From NCBI GenBank assembly GCA_002633005.1, contig NMRA01000172.1:362348-424347 (forward strand): a stretch of 62,000 bases of DNA, written 5' to 3'. Origin of the DNA: Phoronis australis. Taxonomy: Eukaryota > Phoronida > Phoronidae. The notes under the pieces are model-generated. The model had not been told where the DNA came from. It did not search any database and saw only the letters and a list, made by a program, of their open reading frames with translations. A program made the translations under genes and the position numbers. Positions 12,046 through 23,230 of this stretch are shown piece after piece. How positions within the stretch are numbered: position 1 is the stretch's first letter; every line of letters begins with the position of its first letter.

Positions 12046-13119
12046 ATGGTTTCTTCTCCGTTCATCAACACGTCGTTCACTAAAAACGCTTCATCTCTCC
12101 ACCACGACGCTCTTCTTGGTTTTCAAGTCTACTATGGAATAACATCGACTATTGCTGTTGTATCAAACATTATGTTGCTCACTACAATTTATACTCGATG
12201 TCGGCTGCATTCGCCTGGATACTACCTCGTAGCTAGTTTGGCTGTAGGTGACTTGTGTTTTCCACCAACAATTTGTTTAACATTAATCGGTAGGGAAATT
12301 CTTCAGAAAAATGCACTTTTTTGTAATATCATAGCATTCATTCAGAATTTGTTAGGAGTTCAATCAATGGCAACTCTATTATGCATTAGCGTTGAGCGTT
12401 ACTACGCATGCGTGAGACCTATCACTTATCTTATCAAGATAAGTCCACACGTTACAAAATTTATGATAGCTGCATCCTGGTTGTTTCCAGCGATTTTTAC
12501 GAGCCTGCCGCTGTTTGGTTTGGGAGAATATAATTTTTTTGCATATTTGAACGTTTGTCAGCTTGACTGGAGTCGAAAAGATGTTGGAACTAACATTGTC
12601 ATCGGTTTAATGGGAGCCATTTTCTATCCAACATGTTTGATCATGCTCTGGTGTTACGCTAACATCTTTAAAGAAGCAAGGAAACTTGAGAGAACTGCAA
12701 CTCCCTTACAAGCCGACATGGATGTGAAAAAGAAGCAGAAAGAGGTCAGATCACAGATTAAAACGTCACACATTTTATTCGCTTTAACTTTTGGTTTCGT
12801 TTTGTCGTTATTTCCGTATGTGGGTTCACGCATGGCTAAGCGATATCCAAACAGTTTGGAAAAACAGTACCGTATTCTGCAAGTGATAGAAGTGACGTCG
12901 CTACCTTTATACAACGTTTGCAATTTCCTTAATCCTGTTCTTTATGGGTTGATCAACAAGGCTGTGCGTAAGGAAATGTTTGTGATGCTGAAAACTTTCA
13001 GACAAAAAATAAAAAATAAGTGCATAGGCGGATTTAGGGGGGCAGGGGGCCCGCCCCCCTTGGCTGCCGCAAAAAACAAAACAGCAAAAGCGTTGGGAAA
13101 TGTTGAGTGTATTAATTAA
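12046..13119 (+). CDS. Opsin-like class A GPCR, copy 2, transposon-derived C-terminus
   Basis: A predicted receptor of 357 residues from the ATG at 12046; the longer frame from 11977 crosses a splice acceptor (AG at 12020-12021) and is less likely. The N-terminus has an N-glycosylation sequon (INTS). Motifs are LAVGD in TM2, a TM3 cysteine, ERY, loop-2 CQLDW, an intact third loop (KKKQKEVRSQIK), TM6 FALTFGFVLSLFPYV and TM7 NPVLY. TM6 lacks the usual CWxP; the aligned residues are SLFP. The residue six before the TM7 asparagine is Asn, not the retinal-binding Lys of opsins, so this should not be a photopigment. After FRQKIK, copies 1 and 3 end with RGY. Here an hAT-like insertion replaces the ending with about 30 residues rich in Gly, Pro and Ala read from the transposon end. 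The body of the receptor is undamaged. Confidence 0.9.
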   Translation: MVSSPFINTSFTKNASSLHHDALLGFQVYYGITSTIAVVSNIMLLTTIYTRCRLHSPGYYLVASLAVGDLCFPPTICLTLIGREILQKNALFCNIIAFIQNLLGVQSMATLLCISVERYYACVRPITYLIKISPHVTKFMIAASWLFPAIFTSLPLFGLGEYNFFAYLNVCQLDWSRKDVGTNIVIGLMGAIFYPTCLIMLWCYANIFKEARKLERTATPLQADMDVKKKQKEVRSQIKTSHILFALTFGFVLSLFPYVGSRMAKRYPNSLEKQYRILQVIEVTSLPLYNVCNFLNPVLYGLINKAVRKEMFVMLKTFRQKIKNKCIGGFRGAGGPPPLAAAKNKTAKALGNVECIN

Positions 13120-13973
13120 CCCCGGTAACTAAAATTACACGTCTGAAACAAGATTAAATGTGTTCAGATTTTCAAGTGTCAAATTCGGAACGCGGCGCAA
13201 TCGTAACGGAACTATGGCTAAGTGTAGGCGCTCTCCCGCGATATCCCAGGCGACCGGCAGTGGCGCTTGGCACAACGACTCCATTTCCGTCGTCTGCTCT
13301 ACTGTACAATGAAGAAAATCACTTCATTTTTTAAAGAAAATGGAATCTGAGTGACGATGAAAAAAAGAAACTGCCAGCAAGATGTCAATTTTAATCGAAG
13401 CCTTAGTGAATGACTCGGAAACTCATAATTCTCTGTTTGTCAAACCTTAACTTAAGACTGTTTCCAAAGCAACGCGTCATTATTGCCAACACAAAAAACG
13501 GATTTGGGCAAATGAAGACTGTTTTAAATACAACAAATTTGTTACGAACTGATCGCACAAAATATAAAACATGTAATAAGCATTACAAAAGAAGGAGGTT
13601 TCGCGCGCAAATGCTGTGAACCGTAAGCAAGTAGGTCTCTTAGTATCAAGTTAGGCGTTAAATCGTGGTGGTGCAGTGGTAAAGCACGCGCGCTTTATCC
13701 GCCAGGTCATGAGATCGAGTCTGTGGTACTTGCAGTTTTTCCTGTTTTACACTGTCTCGGTGTTTTTTTTTTTTTTTTTTTGCCTTTTTTCTTGGATAAT
13801 ACTTCGGGAATCAAGGAAAATGCTTGATTTTTAGAGGAAAAAACAGAAAAATTACCTGGGCGGGCAAACCCCCCTCCCGACCTCCCCCCATTAGGTGCTA
13901 TTGGCATCTACAATCGAGCTTTAAGCAAATATTTGCCTGTTGGCCCCCCTTGTGATATCCTAGATCCGCCACT
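13023..13973 (+). mobile_element. hAT-like element with transposase-start relic and tRNA-like segment
   Basis: About 950 bp starting CATAGGCGGATTTAGG and ending CCTAGATCCGCCACTA, with G-rich then C-rich tracts just inside the ends. At 13309-13350 an ATG opens MKKITSFFKENGI before a stop; a start like this is seen in hAT/ZMYM1-type transposases, so it may be the remains of the transposase N-terminus. A tRNA-like segment is at 13663-13729, followed by a T-rich run. The insertion lies at the end of the GPCR copy 2 coding region. No clear 8-bp target duplication is visible. Confidence 0.65.
13663..13729 (+). other. tRNA-like segment, second copy
   Basis: Matches 410-475. It has the same box-A-like (TGGTGCAGTGG) and box-B-like (GAGATCGAGTC) tracts and a weak anticodon arm. 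It is not a functional tRNA by fold. Confidence 0.45.
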
Positions 13974-14846
13974 ACAGTGGATAATAGGAGAGCACTTCTT
14001 TCTAAATTCCATGTTGATGTCAACATGGCGAGTGATTTGACTGACGTTGTTGCTCATTACAGCACGCCCAGCGTTTGTTCCATAGCCCATCCACACGTTG
14101 CATTGAAAAACTAACTTTTTGGACAGAAACAAGTAGTCAAAGAAAATATCGTGATCCAATCCTAAGTCAATACAAACGTTGTCCATAAATACGAAGGGAG
14201 CGGTGGTAGTAAGCACGTGTCTCGAAAACGAAGACCTCGAAAACGCAAACCTCTAAAGCAAAAGGCATGGCTCGGTTGTAGGTCTGCTTTCTGATCCAGT
14301 GGAGTTTAGAATATGATGTGCAATTGGCTTTTTCCGTAAGGGAGGCTTTGAGTTTATAAAAACACGCTCGTAAAAGGCTAGAATTTCGAAAGTATACTCA
14401 CAATTTCATTACAACACACTTGCTATGCTGAGAGAAAGGACTATGAACAGAAACCATTCGTTAACACACAGAGTGCGAGCTTTGCAAGAGTTTCTGCAGA
14501 TAAGTATGGCGCCAATGTGAATCATCCGACGTTCAGTGGCTGATATTCAGATTTTAATGCTGTTATTTGTAACGCGTTTTAACTCGATTTCACGTTGTTT
14601 TCTAATACGAGACAAATCTTCTCTACATGTAGAGGTATGTAGTACATGTTGTCTCTTCATAAATATATTGTGTAAATAGGCATCGTAACATTTCGTATTT
14701 AATAGAGATATGCAGTTTTAGAAAATCATGACTATTCCCACCGAGCTGGGCTACTGTACATGTAGCTACAAGAGCCAATTCTGACGGAATGAGTGGACAA
14801 AATTTGAAGAGATTTGCTACCCCATTGAACTTCCTCAGTCCGTGTA

Positions 14847-15029
14847 TTGTCTCGTGCTCGGGCAGAGAGGTGTCAAGTTACCCTGTGCCTTCACAAAACC
14901 ATGACGCTAAAGGATCTTGCCACGGGCGTGCATCGCTACATCTCACACTTCAGTGGTGCCTATAAAGAACTGCCAAAGCCGTCTGCCTACTATAAAGTCT
15001 CTCTTGTAGTAAAAATGTTGTGGTATTAA
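14847..15029 (+). other. Short ORF paired with 9026-9235
   Basis: Sixty codons; the last 45 resemble the ORF at 9026-9235 (DLATGV, RY, SH, SGA, KE, PKPS, LW). Its upstream codons are unlike it. It may be a duplicated 3' untranslated region rather than a gene. Confidence 0.3.
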
Positions 15030-15096
15030 TGACTGTAAATGTTCAGCAGCCCCATGGATAAAATACGTCCCCGGACTTCCAGATGCAATCAACCTA

Positions 15097-15097
15097 C

Positions 15098-15149
<52 letters not shown>

Positions 15150-15150
15150 C

Positions 15151-15213
<63 letters not shown>
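15097..15213. repeat. (GTAA)n microsatellite
   Basis: About 28 near-perfect GTAA units with one GTAC variant. On the minus strand it is a TTAC run at the 3' end of the LINE fragment 15214-16170, so it is probably that element's short-repeat tail, later expanded. Confidence 0.9.
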
Positions 15214-15214
<1 letters not shown>

Positions 15215-16170
15215 TTTTTTATTATAGTGACATGTGTTCAAATGAATTTAAACAATGAATACGTTACAAACACTAGGAACACCCAGCCCTCCACGGGGCT
15301 TATAAGTCATTTTAGATACATAATACAAAAAGCAAAGACAAGTGTACGCGCATTGCAAGAGGACCAGAAAGAGAAGGCCGAGATAAAAGTGATCATAAAT
15401 AAATATAATTTTTCCTTACTTCAAAAATATTTTTGATGAAAACTGAAGTTTTTCTAATAACATCTTTTTGCATGATTGTAATTAATTTACTTTCACAGCT
15501 TTCTGCACGGAATCGTGGATATTTAATCTCAACTTGACAGTAAAAGGTATTTCTGGCATCTAAGAAAAACGGAAACTCAAACAGAAAATGTAGTTCAGTT
15601 TCGACCTGACCAGTGTGACAAAGACAGCAAATTCTGTCATCAAAATCTAGAGAACGAAAACGCCCAATCTCAACCAATAGCTGTAGGGTTCCGGTTCTAA
15701 TTTGAGCAAGAATTGACCTACTAGGTCGAGTTAAGTATAAAAGCACGTAAGGCTCAACTTCAAAGACGTTCTTCATCAAAACTTAGGTTCTCAACTTTGC
15801 TTTCGAACGGCTTTCAAACAACCACCTACATGTATTACATGCCAAATCATGCAATATATTCTTACAGTGAGACAGATTAACTGAACGTAAGTTACGAAAA
15901 CAATCCGAAATCCCTAATTCTTCAAAAATGTTCAAAACTTCAGGAGACCAATTATTAGTACAAGTAGTGTAGTTCTTCCAAAATATTCGGTATGTTAGTC
16001 TATCACCCTCGAAATTAATGATACGATTCCACATTCTCAAAAGCTCAATTTTCCGCCTAACGCTGGGGAATTCCCACCCCATGTCACCTGTAACAGCATG
16101 ATTAGGAGCGAACTTGTGAACGCCCAAGAAAAATCGCGCGGTTCTATTCTGAACAATTGAAGCCAACCGG
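15097..16170 (-). mobile_element. LINE (non-LTR retrotransposon) 3' fragment
   Basis: Two minus-strand frames (16166-15783 and 15779-15393) read as the C-terminal part of a non-LTR reverse transcriptase. The first has NRTARFFLGVHKFAPN, the stretch just after the RT fingers/palm region, and the second has a CCLCHTG...HFLFEFPFF zinc-knuckle-like segment. A stop separates them, so the copy is dead. It is 5' truncated and ends in the TTAC repeat. The GPCR downstream sequence resumes on either side (15095 and 16180), and the paralogous places near 9300 and 46733 lack the insert. Confidence 0.82.
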
Positions 16171-16526
16171 GCATGAAGGCAGCCGTGCGAGTGACAACAT
16201 CAATCATACATTAATTCAGTGGTGGGTGATGGTGAACTATTGAAACAAGGATTCGATTCCATGTCATGAGACCTCAGGCAGCTCCCAAAATAAAGTACAT
16301 CGATTGTTTTTGTAAGACTATTGGTCAGATAGATTTTGTGGAATGGGGAGTTCGGAGGTCGCATAGAATGATGTTGCCGCAACTGGTAAGCCGATAAGTA
16401 TCCTGGCTACCATTTTAACAGATAGACTAATTAATTAATAAGCTATACGTCACAGTAGTGTTAAAATGTTATGTATAGGATAATAAAGTTATTAAATGCC
16501 AGAAAGTACGATATTTTACATCATCT

Positions 16527-17715
16527 TGCTCTTGTATGCTAATGACATGGTTTTGTGTTCGAGCATTCACATTAATTTGCAAACAATGTTAAACTGTCGT
16601 TATGATTATTGCTTAGCTTGGCGCATGAGTGTAATTCTGAAAAAAAAACTAAGAGCATTGTTTTCAGTAATGGCGGGCCACTCATATTGTATGAGAAGTG
16701 GTATTATGTAAATCAATTAAAGGAGGTTGTCTCTCAATATAAACATCTTGGAATATATTTAGACCAAGATTAGCTTGGTTCAAAACGACTGTTTGGTAAA
16801 ATTGCTGTGCAGAAATCTGGGGATTTAGAGAATATGAATGGCTTGAAATTATATTTGTTAAATTCTGTAAAATTGCTCTTAAAATTGGGAGCTCTTGCTC
16901 GAACGCAGTTGTATTGGGTGAATGTGGAATTTATCCGCTCTATGCAAAGTATTATGTCACGTGTAAAATATTGGCTAAAGTTCTTGGAAATCCCACTTAC
17001 TAGATACGCTAAAGCGGTTTATGTCATGTTAACCGATTTAGATCGAAATGGAAGAAAAACTTGAATATCTTCTGTTAGACAATTGCTGTCAAAATACGGT
17101 TTTTGTGAAACTTGTTTGAATCAAGGTGCCACCTGCGAAGTGTCGTTTTTAAGTATGTTCGTGCAGAGTTAACGGTTGCTATGAGCAAGGATGGCGATCA
17201 GAAATTGCGCATATTGCAAAACTTAAAATACTACTATAATTTTAAGATTATGTACTATTTTGAACCACATCTTACGTTACCGCTACCTTGTCGTCTTATT
17301 CAAGCGTTTACTCGGTTACGTTGCTCCAACCACAGAGTATAAGTGGAAGTGGGTAGGCACTAGAAAGTGTTTGATTTGCAATGGTGGTCTTATAGAATAT
17401 GAATACCACTTCCTGTTGATTTGCAAGAGAAATCATGATGTTAGATCACGTTTTATGAAAGAAATTAAGTGGAAGCCCCCAACTCAAGAATCCTGTATAC
17501 GCCTGCTAGTTAATCCAGATATGTATGTTATTAAATATGTGTATTCTAACCTTAAAAGAAGAGAGCGACACTCAAATGGGTCGACTGCGTGTGCAAATGT
17601 ACTTTTTAATTGGTGTTTACTGCACATTGGGCCCGAGGCCTTTAATACAAATAAATGTATGAATGTATGTACACTTTGTATGATAAGAACGCAATTCAAG
17701 TACAAGCTGTAATTT
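16527..17715 (+). mobile_element. LINE fragment with RT palm motif, decayed
   Basis: Plus-strand frames broken by several stops. At about 16527-16660 the RT palm box appears as LLLYANDMVLCSS; active enzymes have YADD here, so the first catalytic Asp is Asn. Further along are a basic region with WLKFLEIP and a C-terminal CLICNGGL...HFLLICKRN zinc-knuckle-like motif at 17368-17440. It is a different lineage from the LINE at 15.1-16.2 kb and lies on the opposite strand. The junction with GPCR block 2 is near 16527. Confidence 0.78.
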
Positions 17716-18089
17716 ACAAAATATTCCCACTTTAGTGACATCTTTCGACTCATCATACACTCGTTATATTTTTTCAATTGGAGGGACTCTAGGAAGAGAG
17801 AAACTATGAAACTTGGTTAAAGATAAGCTATTCTCGAAATAGAAAAAAACTTCCGCTTACTTCATAACCAATGAGAAGAGAGGAGAATAAATTGTTATTT
17901 CTTCGACTGAAATTAATAATTTTCAGACGAGCGTAGCCATTAATCACCCACAATTCAACTGTAAGTGTAATTTCAAAAGATTCGAAGTCTCCAAAGAAAT
18001 CGTACGGACGTACAAGAGGTACCTCTTTTTTCCTAGAGGAAAATAAGAAACAAACAACACCTTTCGACTAATTCAAAATCAGTGCTTCA
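17716..18089. other. No gene seen
   Basis: AT-rich spacer between a LINE fragment and the GH1 intron relic. Nothing supported. Confidence 0.5.
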
Positions 18090-19051
18090 ACAATAACCTG
18101 AGGGAATTGAGCCTATCAATTCAGAAAGTCAGCCCTTGATATGCCTGATAATGGAATCTGTTGCACTGGGAAACTTACAATTGTTTTTAACAAATAATGT
18201 GGTTCCGTAGTATGTATGTGGTTGTTCAGTTCGCCATTTTGTTTTTAAATACACTGATTATTGTTTATTCTCGAATCTTGTGCATAGCAGACTCTAAGCC
18301 AGCTAGCTGCGATTGAAAGCATACTTTGATTGCATGTGGAACTTTTGTTATAGACAAGTTAACACAAAACATAAATCTGTTCAAAGGCCTTCATAAGAAA
18401 GCTCTAAAAATAGTTTCACACATTAAAAAATCAAATGCAATCAAAGGGAATTCTTCGTTTTGATCGCCGGACATTTCTATAGGTCAACAGGAAAATGACG
18501 ATTCGCAAGCGTACTCGGTAATCACGTCAGCTTTATAAAAAAGCAGCACAACTGCGCTGCATGGGGCTTTAAACCTGAAGAAATATTGTGGTTTGAATAA
18601 TTAGTGACAAACTTCCCTGTTGATGAAAAAATTATTCGATCATCAAAGTGTAACATTAACGGGCTTTTTACAGACATTAAGACAATCGATGCAGTACCTT
18701 AATGTCATTTCCGCATAATGTGTACCAAATTGAAAAGTTTTTGCCTTTAGTATAAAGCCTTTCTTCTGAAAGGAAAAGTTAATGCCACTCAGTGAGAAAG
18801 AACAGGTATTTATATAAGATGCTTTTGGCTTTCATTTCACTGGGATCGAGTTTCAATGATCTATAGAAGCGCTTGTAAAACAGGTCCAGTTTTGGCATGT
18901 GGCTTTCCTTCATGTAACTTAATTCAGCCTCCATAAAGTCCACGATTACATATAGATCCTTGAAGGTAAACACAACATCGTATCACTTGACTCGCTTTGT
19001 GCCCAAAATCTGACCCTGAACAAGACCAGAGTGTTACTAGGTCTTCTTTAA
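18090..19051. repeat. Paralog of GH1 intron 4, left part
   Basis: Aligns with about 33840-34830 inside intron 4 of the intact GH1 gene, starting CAATAACCTG and running through CCAGTTTTGGCATGTGGC. Its continuation is at 24233-26450; the Kolobok-like element lies between. It is probably what remains of a middle GH1 copy, since no GH1 exon was found beside it. Confidence 0.78.
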
Positions 19052-19228
19052 AGACGAGGCAACCTTTTTCATGTCAATGTTAGCAAGAAGAAGGTTTGTG
19101 ATAATCCCAGACATATTTTTTAGTTAATTGAAGCTTTTTGTAATTTAAATAATTACTCGTCCTCTACTCCGGAAGTGACGTTTTGGAAGGCAAGAATTTC
19201 GCCCCAATTTATTTTCACATAGTCTGTC
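19052..19228 (+). repeat. Left terminal inverted repeat of Kolobok-like element
   Basis: About 170 bp, matching the reverse complement of 24060-24232 with scattered substitutions and small gaps, at perhaps four in five positions by eye. The match fades after CATAGTCTG. Confidence 0.82.
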
Positions 19229-19313
19229 TGTGAAAGCTGCTGAGTCAGTCATTGTTCTATCTCGGTTGTGATAAGTTCGATCCCTGTTTGCTTTTGTTTA
19301 CGAGTCAGTCAAC

Positions 19314-19646
19314 ATGCCATACTTTTGCTGCGCACCGGGATGTACTCATCATCGTCTCAAGGATAGAGGAACATTTATTCCACTTGCCCAAAAGCCCCGC
19401 AAACACTCCCACTGGGCACACAAACTGCTTACATCCCGCCGTGTGACTCCCTCGCCACACACCTGGCACCTTCTAAATAGGTCCAATACTTTAGACAAGT
19501 CCACAATAAACTTATCAAAGATTTGCTCATCGATCCTTTCATTGAACAACGAACTAACCTCTTCTTTGGGTGTCGAACTGAGTCTGTATCATGCACTCCC
19601 ACTACTCAACATCGCAGAAGGGCTGCTAACAGGCTCTGAGCGATAA
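19314..19646 (+). CDS. THAP-like zinc-finger protein of the Kolobok-like element
   Basis: A 110-codon frame. The N-terminus, MPYFCCAPGC, then TFIPLAQKP and a tryptophan at residue 34, matches the start of THAP domains (MPxxC, C, FxxxP, W). The second metal-binding pair would be CSSI at residues 71-74, where a working domain has C-x2-H, so the histidine is lost. The gap between pairs, about 60 residues, is also longer than usual. It may be the first exon of the transposase or an inactive remnant. The position just inside the left inverted repeat fits a transposase start. No RNase-H-type catalytic core was recognised downstream. Confidence 0.5.
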   Translation: MPYFCCAPGCTHHRLKDRGTFIPLAQKPRKHSHWAHKLLTSRRVTPSPHTWHLLNRSNTLDKSTINLSKICSSILSLNNELTSSLGVELSLYHALPLLNIAEGLLTGSER

Positions 19647-19814
19647 TGAGTACAAACCGGTACGTAGCAACAGTGTGACATGTTGACTGACTCGCAAACA
19701 CATGCAAACGACGACCGAACTTATCAAAACCGAGGTAGAACAATCACTGTCTCGACAGCTCTCACTACGTAAGCCAACGCTGCGTGTATTATTTTACTCA
19801 TATGGAGTACATTA

Positions 19815-20160
19815 CATTGGCGGATTTAGGGGGGGGGGGGCAGGGGGCCCCCCCCCCCTTGGCTGCCGCAAAAATAAAACAGCAAGAGCGTAGGGAAATG
19901 CTGAGTTTATTAATTAACTCGGTAACTAACATTATAAAGCGGAAACAAGATTTAAATGTGGGCAGTTTTAGTGTGTTTGGGGAGGGGGGGATCAGATCCA
20001 ATTTCAAGTGTCAAATTCGGAACACGGCTCAATCGTAACGAAACTATTGCTAAGTATAGGCTCTCCCGCGTTATCCCAGGCGACCGGCAGTGGCGCTGCG
20101 CATTACGACTCCGTTTCCGTCGTCTGCTTCACTGTGCAATGAAGAAAATTACTTCATTCT
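19815..20160 (+). mobile_element. hAT-like element, left-end fragment, nested
   Basis: Starts CATTGGCGGATTTAGG and matches the left 320 bp or so of 13023-13973, ending just after the same ATG-led start (MKKITSF then stop, near 20139-20162). The right end is missing. It sits inside the Kolobok-like element and so inserted later. Confidence 0.65.
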
Positions 20161-20240
20161 AGGTGGCACACCAGTCATGCTAGTAAATATTGAAAGCCTT
20201 TGCTATTTACGTATATTTAATTTCAGATGGTGAATTGTAA

Positions 20241-20531
20241 TACTCCAGGGCAAGGTCAAAGACATGCATATTATGTGGCAAACCGTTATACCCAGACTCT
20301 CACGCACACAAAGTTAAAAAGTGCTGCATTAAAACAGAGGTACTTGGATTTTTTGAACTCGTTGACATTCAATTCAACAACGATTTGCTGGACATTAGGC
20401 CTGTGTTTATCTGCAGCTCATGCATTTCGTTTTGTTCAAAACTCACGCAGCTGCAGAAATCAGCAAGAATGGATGTCAGTAATTTCATTGCTCAGTCTGA
20501 AGATCGACAGAAACATGTACTAATTGATTAG
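20241..20531 (+). pseudogene. ZAD-like zinc-binding exon within Kolobok-like element
   Basis: A 96-codon open stretch without its own start; an acceptor-like CTCCAG precedes its first codons. It has CILCGK near its start and ICSSC about 45 residues later, the C-x2-C...C-x2-C layout of ZAD-type N-terminal zinc domains, with FFELVDIQFNNDLLDIRP between. It ends at TAG (20529-20531), but coding-like sequence goes on past the stop (SPVSKKPTGEKR) and then in another frame, so it looks broken. It may belong to the transposon's own protein or to a captured gene. A 98-codon frame at 20227-20523 overlaps it and looks like a shadow. Confidence 0.45.
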
Positions 20532-20879
20532 TCACCTGTTTCTAAGAAGCCAACAGGAGAAAAGAGAAATTAAATCAAATTTTGAGTCCGAGTTGGTTGA
20601 CCATGGGTATTCAGTATCTGGGGATTATCAACAATCCAAACCTTTCCTGTCAAACGTGTCTAAAGATTCAACTGAGCAACGTGATCGGAAACTGTTGTTT
20701 AAAATCAGTACATCTTTGGATGACCTTAGCAAGACTTCAGAAAAAAGTGTCCTTAGACTTCCCATGAGGAACCTGGATAACAAGCCGCTTCTTTGGAAAA
20801 TTGTGAAAGAAGTGGAAAATCGTCCACGTGGGCTACCACTTCTGTTACTATGTGTCATTCACTACATATTGGTATGACT

Positions 20880-22835
20880 AAGAATGACTTCACTGTAGCC
20901 ATAATGTATGGGATACAGTATAGATGTTTGCCAAAAACCCTCAACTCTGTGCTGTACACAGGCTATTGACTACTGCGTGCATTCGTCATTATGCTGACGA
21001 TGGTGTATGTTTGAACATTTTTCATGTCAAGAAATTGATCACGTTTATACCTTATAATTGTTTTTAACATATATTTTTAGCAAAGGTGACAAAGTTGATG
21101 ATAGCAATTAGATCGGTATTATATAATTATATTACATTAAAAGTTCTCCAGATTGAGACAGCCTGCTAAATTCAGAACACAGAAATCATTGCTGAGATTT
21201 ATTTTTTTTATCCTGAAATTTGTGGCATGAGTGATTTTTATATTTTCGTACTTTTCAAATTCCTAACGCTATGCTGTAGCATAACAGGTTGCAAGAATAC
21301 TCTTGCAAGTTCATAAAAAGTGACTCTCATGACAAACATTTAATAAATTGTTACCATTCTCCTTGAATTTCTGACAGACAATTGTGTGAATTTCTAAAAA
21401 AATTGGGACAAGCTCCGACTTTGATCAAAATAATTGATCACAGTGACAAACTAGAGAATTTTTGGGTAATTAATTTTTGAAATTCAGTGTGTAGTTAACT
21501 TTAAAACGGATGGACGACTGTTCTTGTTTATGAGAGGATCTGCTTTAAGAAAAAAGGTTGTAAAAGTGATGACAATTTATTGTATAGTATTTTATCTTAA
21601 GTGATAGTTTGGTAGTTTACACCAGCTTTAAAAATGTCAGTGACGAAAGGTAGAAATCATAAGTGAGAACAGATATCAACAGTCATTTAATGACTCTGAA
21701 GCAGATGATAATACTGGCTGTACCCATGTGGTTAAAGAGTCATGACATCAAGCTTTCGATTTAAAAATCTTGAGGGACTCTCTGATATGTAAGCTACAAG
21801 TGTTTTTCTCACAACAAATGATGTGTGTGCTGTCAAAATCAGTTGCATACTGAGTTAGCCACTGAATGATCTCAATGCTTAATATGCTTAAGGGGGTTTT
21901 GATCAAAGATTGGTTAGACTGATACATACATGTACCAAGAGAACTTGTGCCATGTGATAAAATGTTATTGTTTACATATTTTTTGGAAAAAATAAATGGT
22001 TTAACGAGATCATGAAACGTTACAATTGTGTCTTTAGAATCTAACGTCAATGTATAATACAGGATTACTTTTACATAAACATTTAAAATGTTACAGATTT
22101 TGGATTTCCTATATATAGTTAAGGTTATACAGAATTACACAATTCTGTATATCCGAAAACTTGCTCCCGAAGTACAGCCATTGTTAAGGTTAAGAATCCA
22201 TGCCTACATGATGTTCTCTGCACATTTGTTGCTTTGATAACACTATCACTGATGGTGTTACTCTATCAAAAATAAAAAATTAAAGAGCAATTTTGACAGT
22301 AAAATCATCCATGAAAATCTTATTTTAATGATGTAGATTTTCGACTCTGTACCATTTTTGTACTTCAGGGTGACCTAAAGGGCTGCTGGATTCCCTGTTA
22401 ATTCCAGGTTGTCGTGTCTCTTGGGAGGCATTTTTTATTTAGCGCATCTGCGTTGAATAAATTCATGTTTTCGATTATTTTTTGGCAGCTTTTCCAAATT
22501 TCCGTAAAACTTCCAAACTCAGATTTGAAAATTCTGGGTATTAGAAAAGGCATAAAAATTGGTGCTGTGAAACCTGTTGTGATACAAATAGATATTACTG
22601 AAAGTATTGTTTGTCTGCATTAAACTCACCATTCTAACACAAGGTGTTCTTCGCTGATTACCACAATTCCCACGTAGGAAGCATTTTACACCGTCACTTG
22701 TCGATGTCAGAGCCTCAGGGTGAGCATACACTACTTGATAATTTCCTTTAATTATTTAATTATATCGCTAATTTGAAACAGTACTATAAAACGCCACCAC
22801 TAGTTTCTTCATCATCAGTATCATCATCACTATTG
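20880..22835. other. Inner part of Kolobok-like element, no clear ORF
   Basis: AT-rich, with only short open frames on both strands, none resembling a transposase core that I can name. It may hold decayed exons. Confidence 0.4.
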
Positions 22836-23125
22836 CAGTGAGGGCTTTAGGGGGAAGGGGGTCATGCCCCCCTAAAATTCTCCCAGATCCCATATTGCAG
22901 TTCGGGGTGCAAATTGCTCGCACCCAGGGGTCTCGGGGAGGCAAATGCACTGCATAGCCTTGAACAAATCCCGTTTACACACGTTTGTTTTGGTCATGAG
23001 GTCCACAAATCAAATGTTCAAGATCCCTCGCATCCTACATTTTAGGCTGGATGGGCGCATGTGACGAAATTCTGGTTATTCCTGTGCCTTGGCCCCCCTA
23101 ACTCAAAATCCTGGATCCGCCCCTG
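22836..23125 (+). mobile_element. hAT-like MITE, arm A of an inverted pair
   Basis: About 290 bp from CAGTGAGGGCTTTAGG to GGATCCGCCCCTG. It contains GGGGGTCATGCCCCCC, TTCGGGGTGCAAATTGC and GCCCCCCTAACTC tracts that recur inverted in 23231-23548. No coding frame. Confidence 0.7.
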
Positions 23126-23230
23126 TAATGTCTCGCAAAAATTGTTGCTGTTCTGGTATTGTATGTTCTGGTACTGTAATTTGTGCACGGCAAAGAACTA
23201 CTTAAGTTTGGTGAACTACAGGGCTAATAA

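Larger units (their letters stand above)
11780..16527 (+). repeat. Segmental duplication, GPCR unit copy 2
   Basis: This block aligns with the other two GPCR units from the upstream tract ACTGGTTCTGCTAGA through the receptor to the tract ending AAAGTACGATATTTTACATC. It lacks several kilobases of the downstream AT-rich sequence present in copies 1 and 3, and contains two private insertions: an hAT-like element at the GPCR stop and a LINE at 15097-16170. Confidence 0.75.

Noticed and set aside
13023-13973. A clear 8-bp target-site duplication for this hAT-like element
   Set aside because: The flanks AATAAGTG and CAGTGGAT do not match.
19702-20038. Frames across the hAT end at 19815
   Set aside because: They cross G/C runs in the transposon end; the GGFRGGG and GGPPPL patterns come from low complexity.
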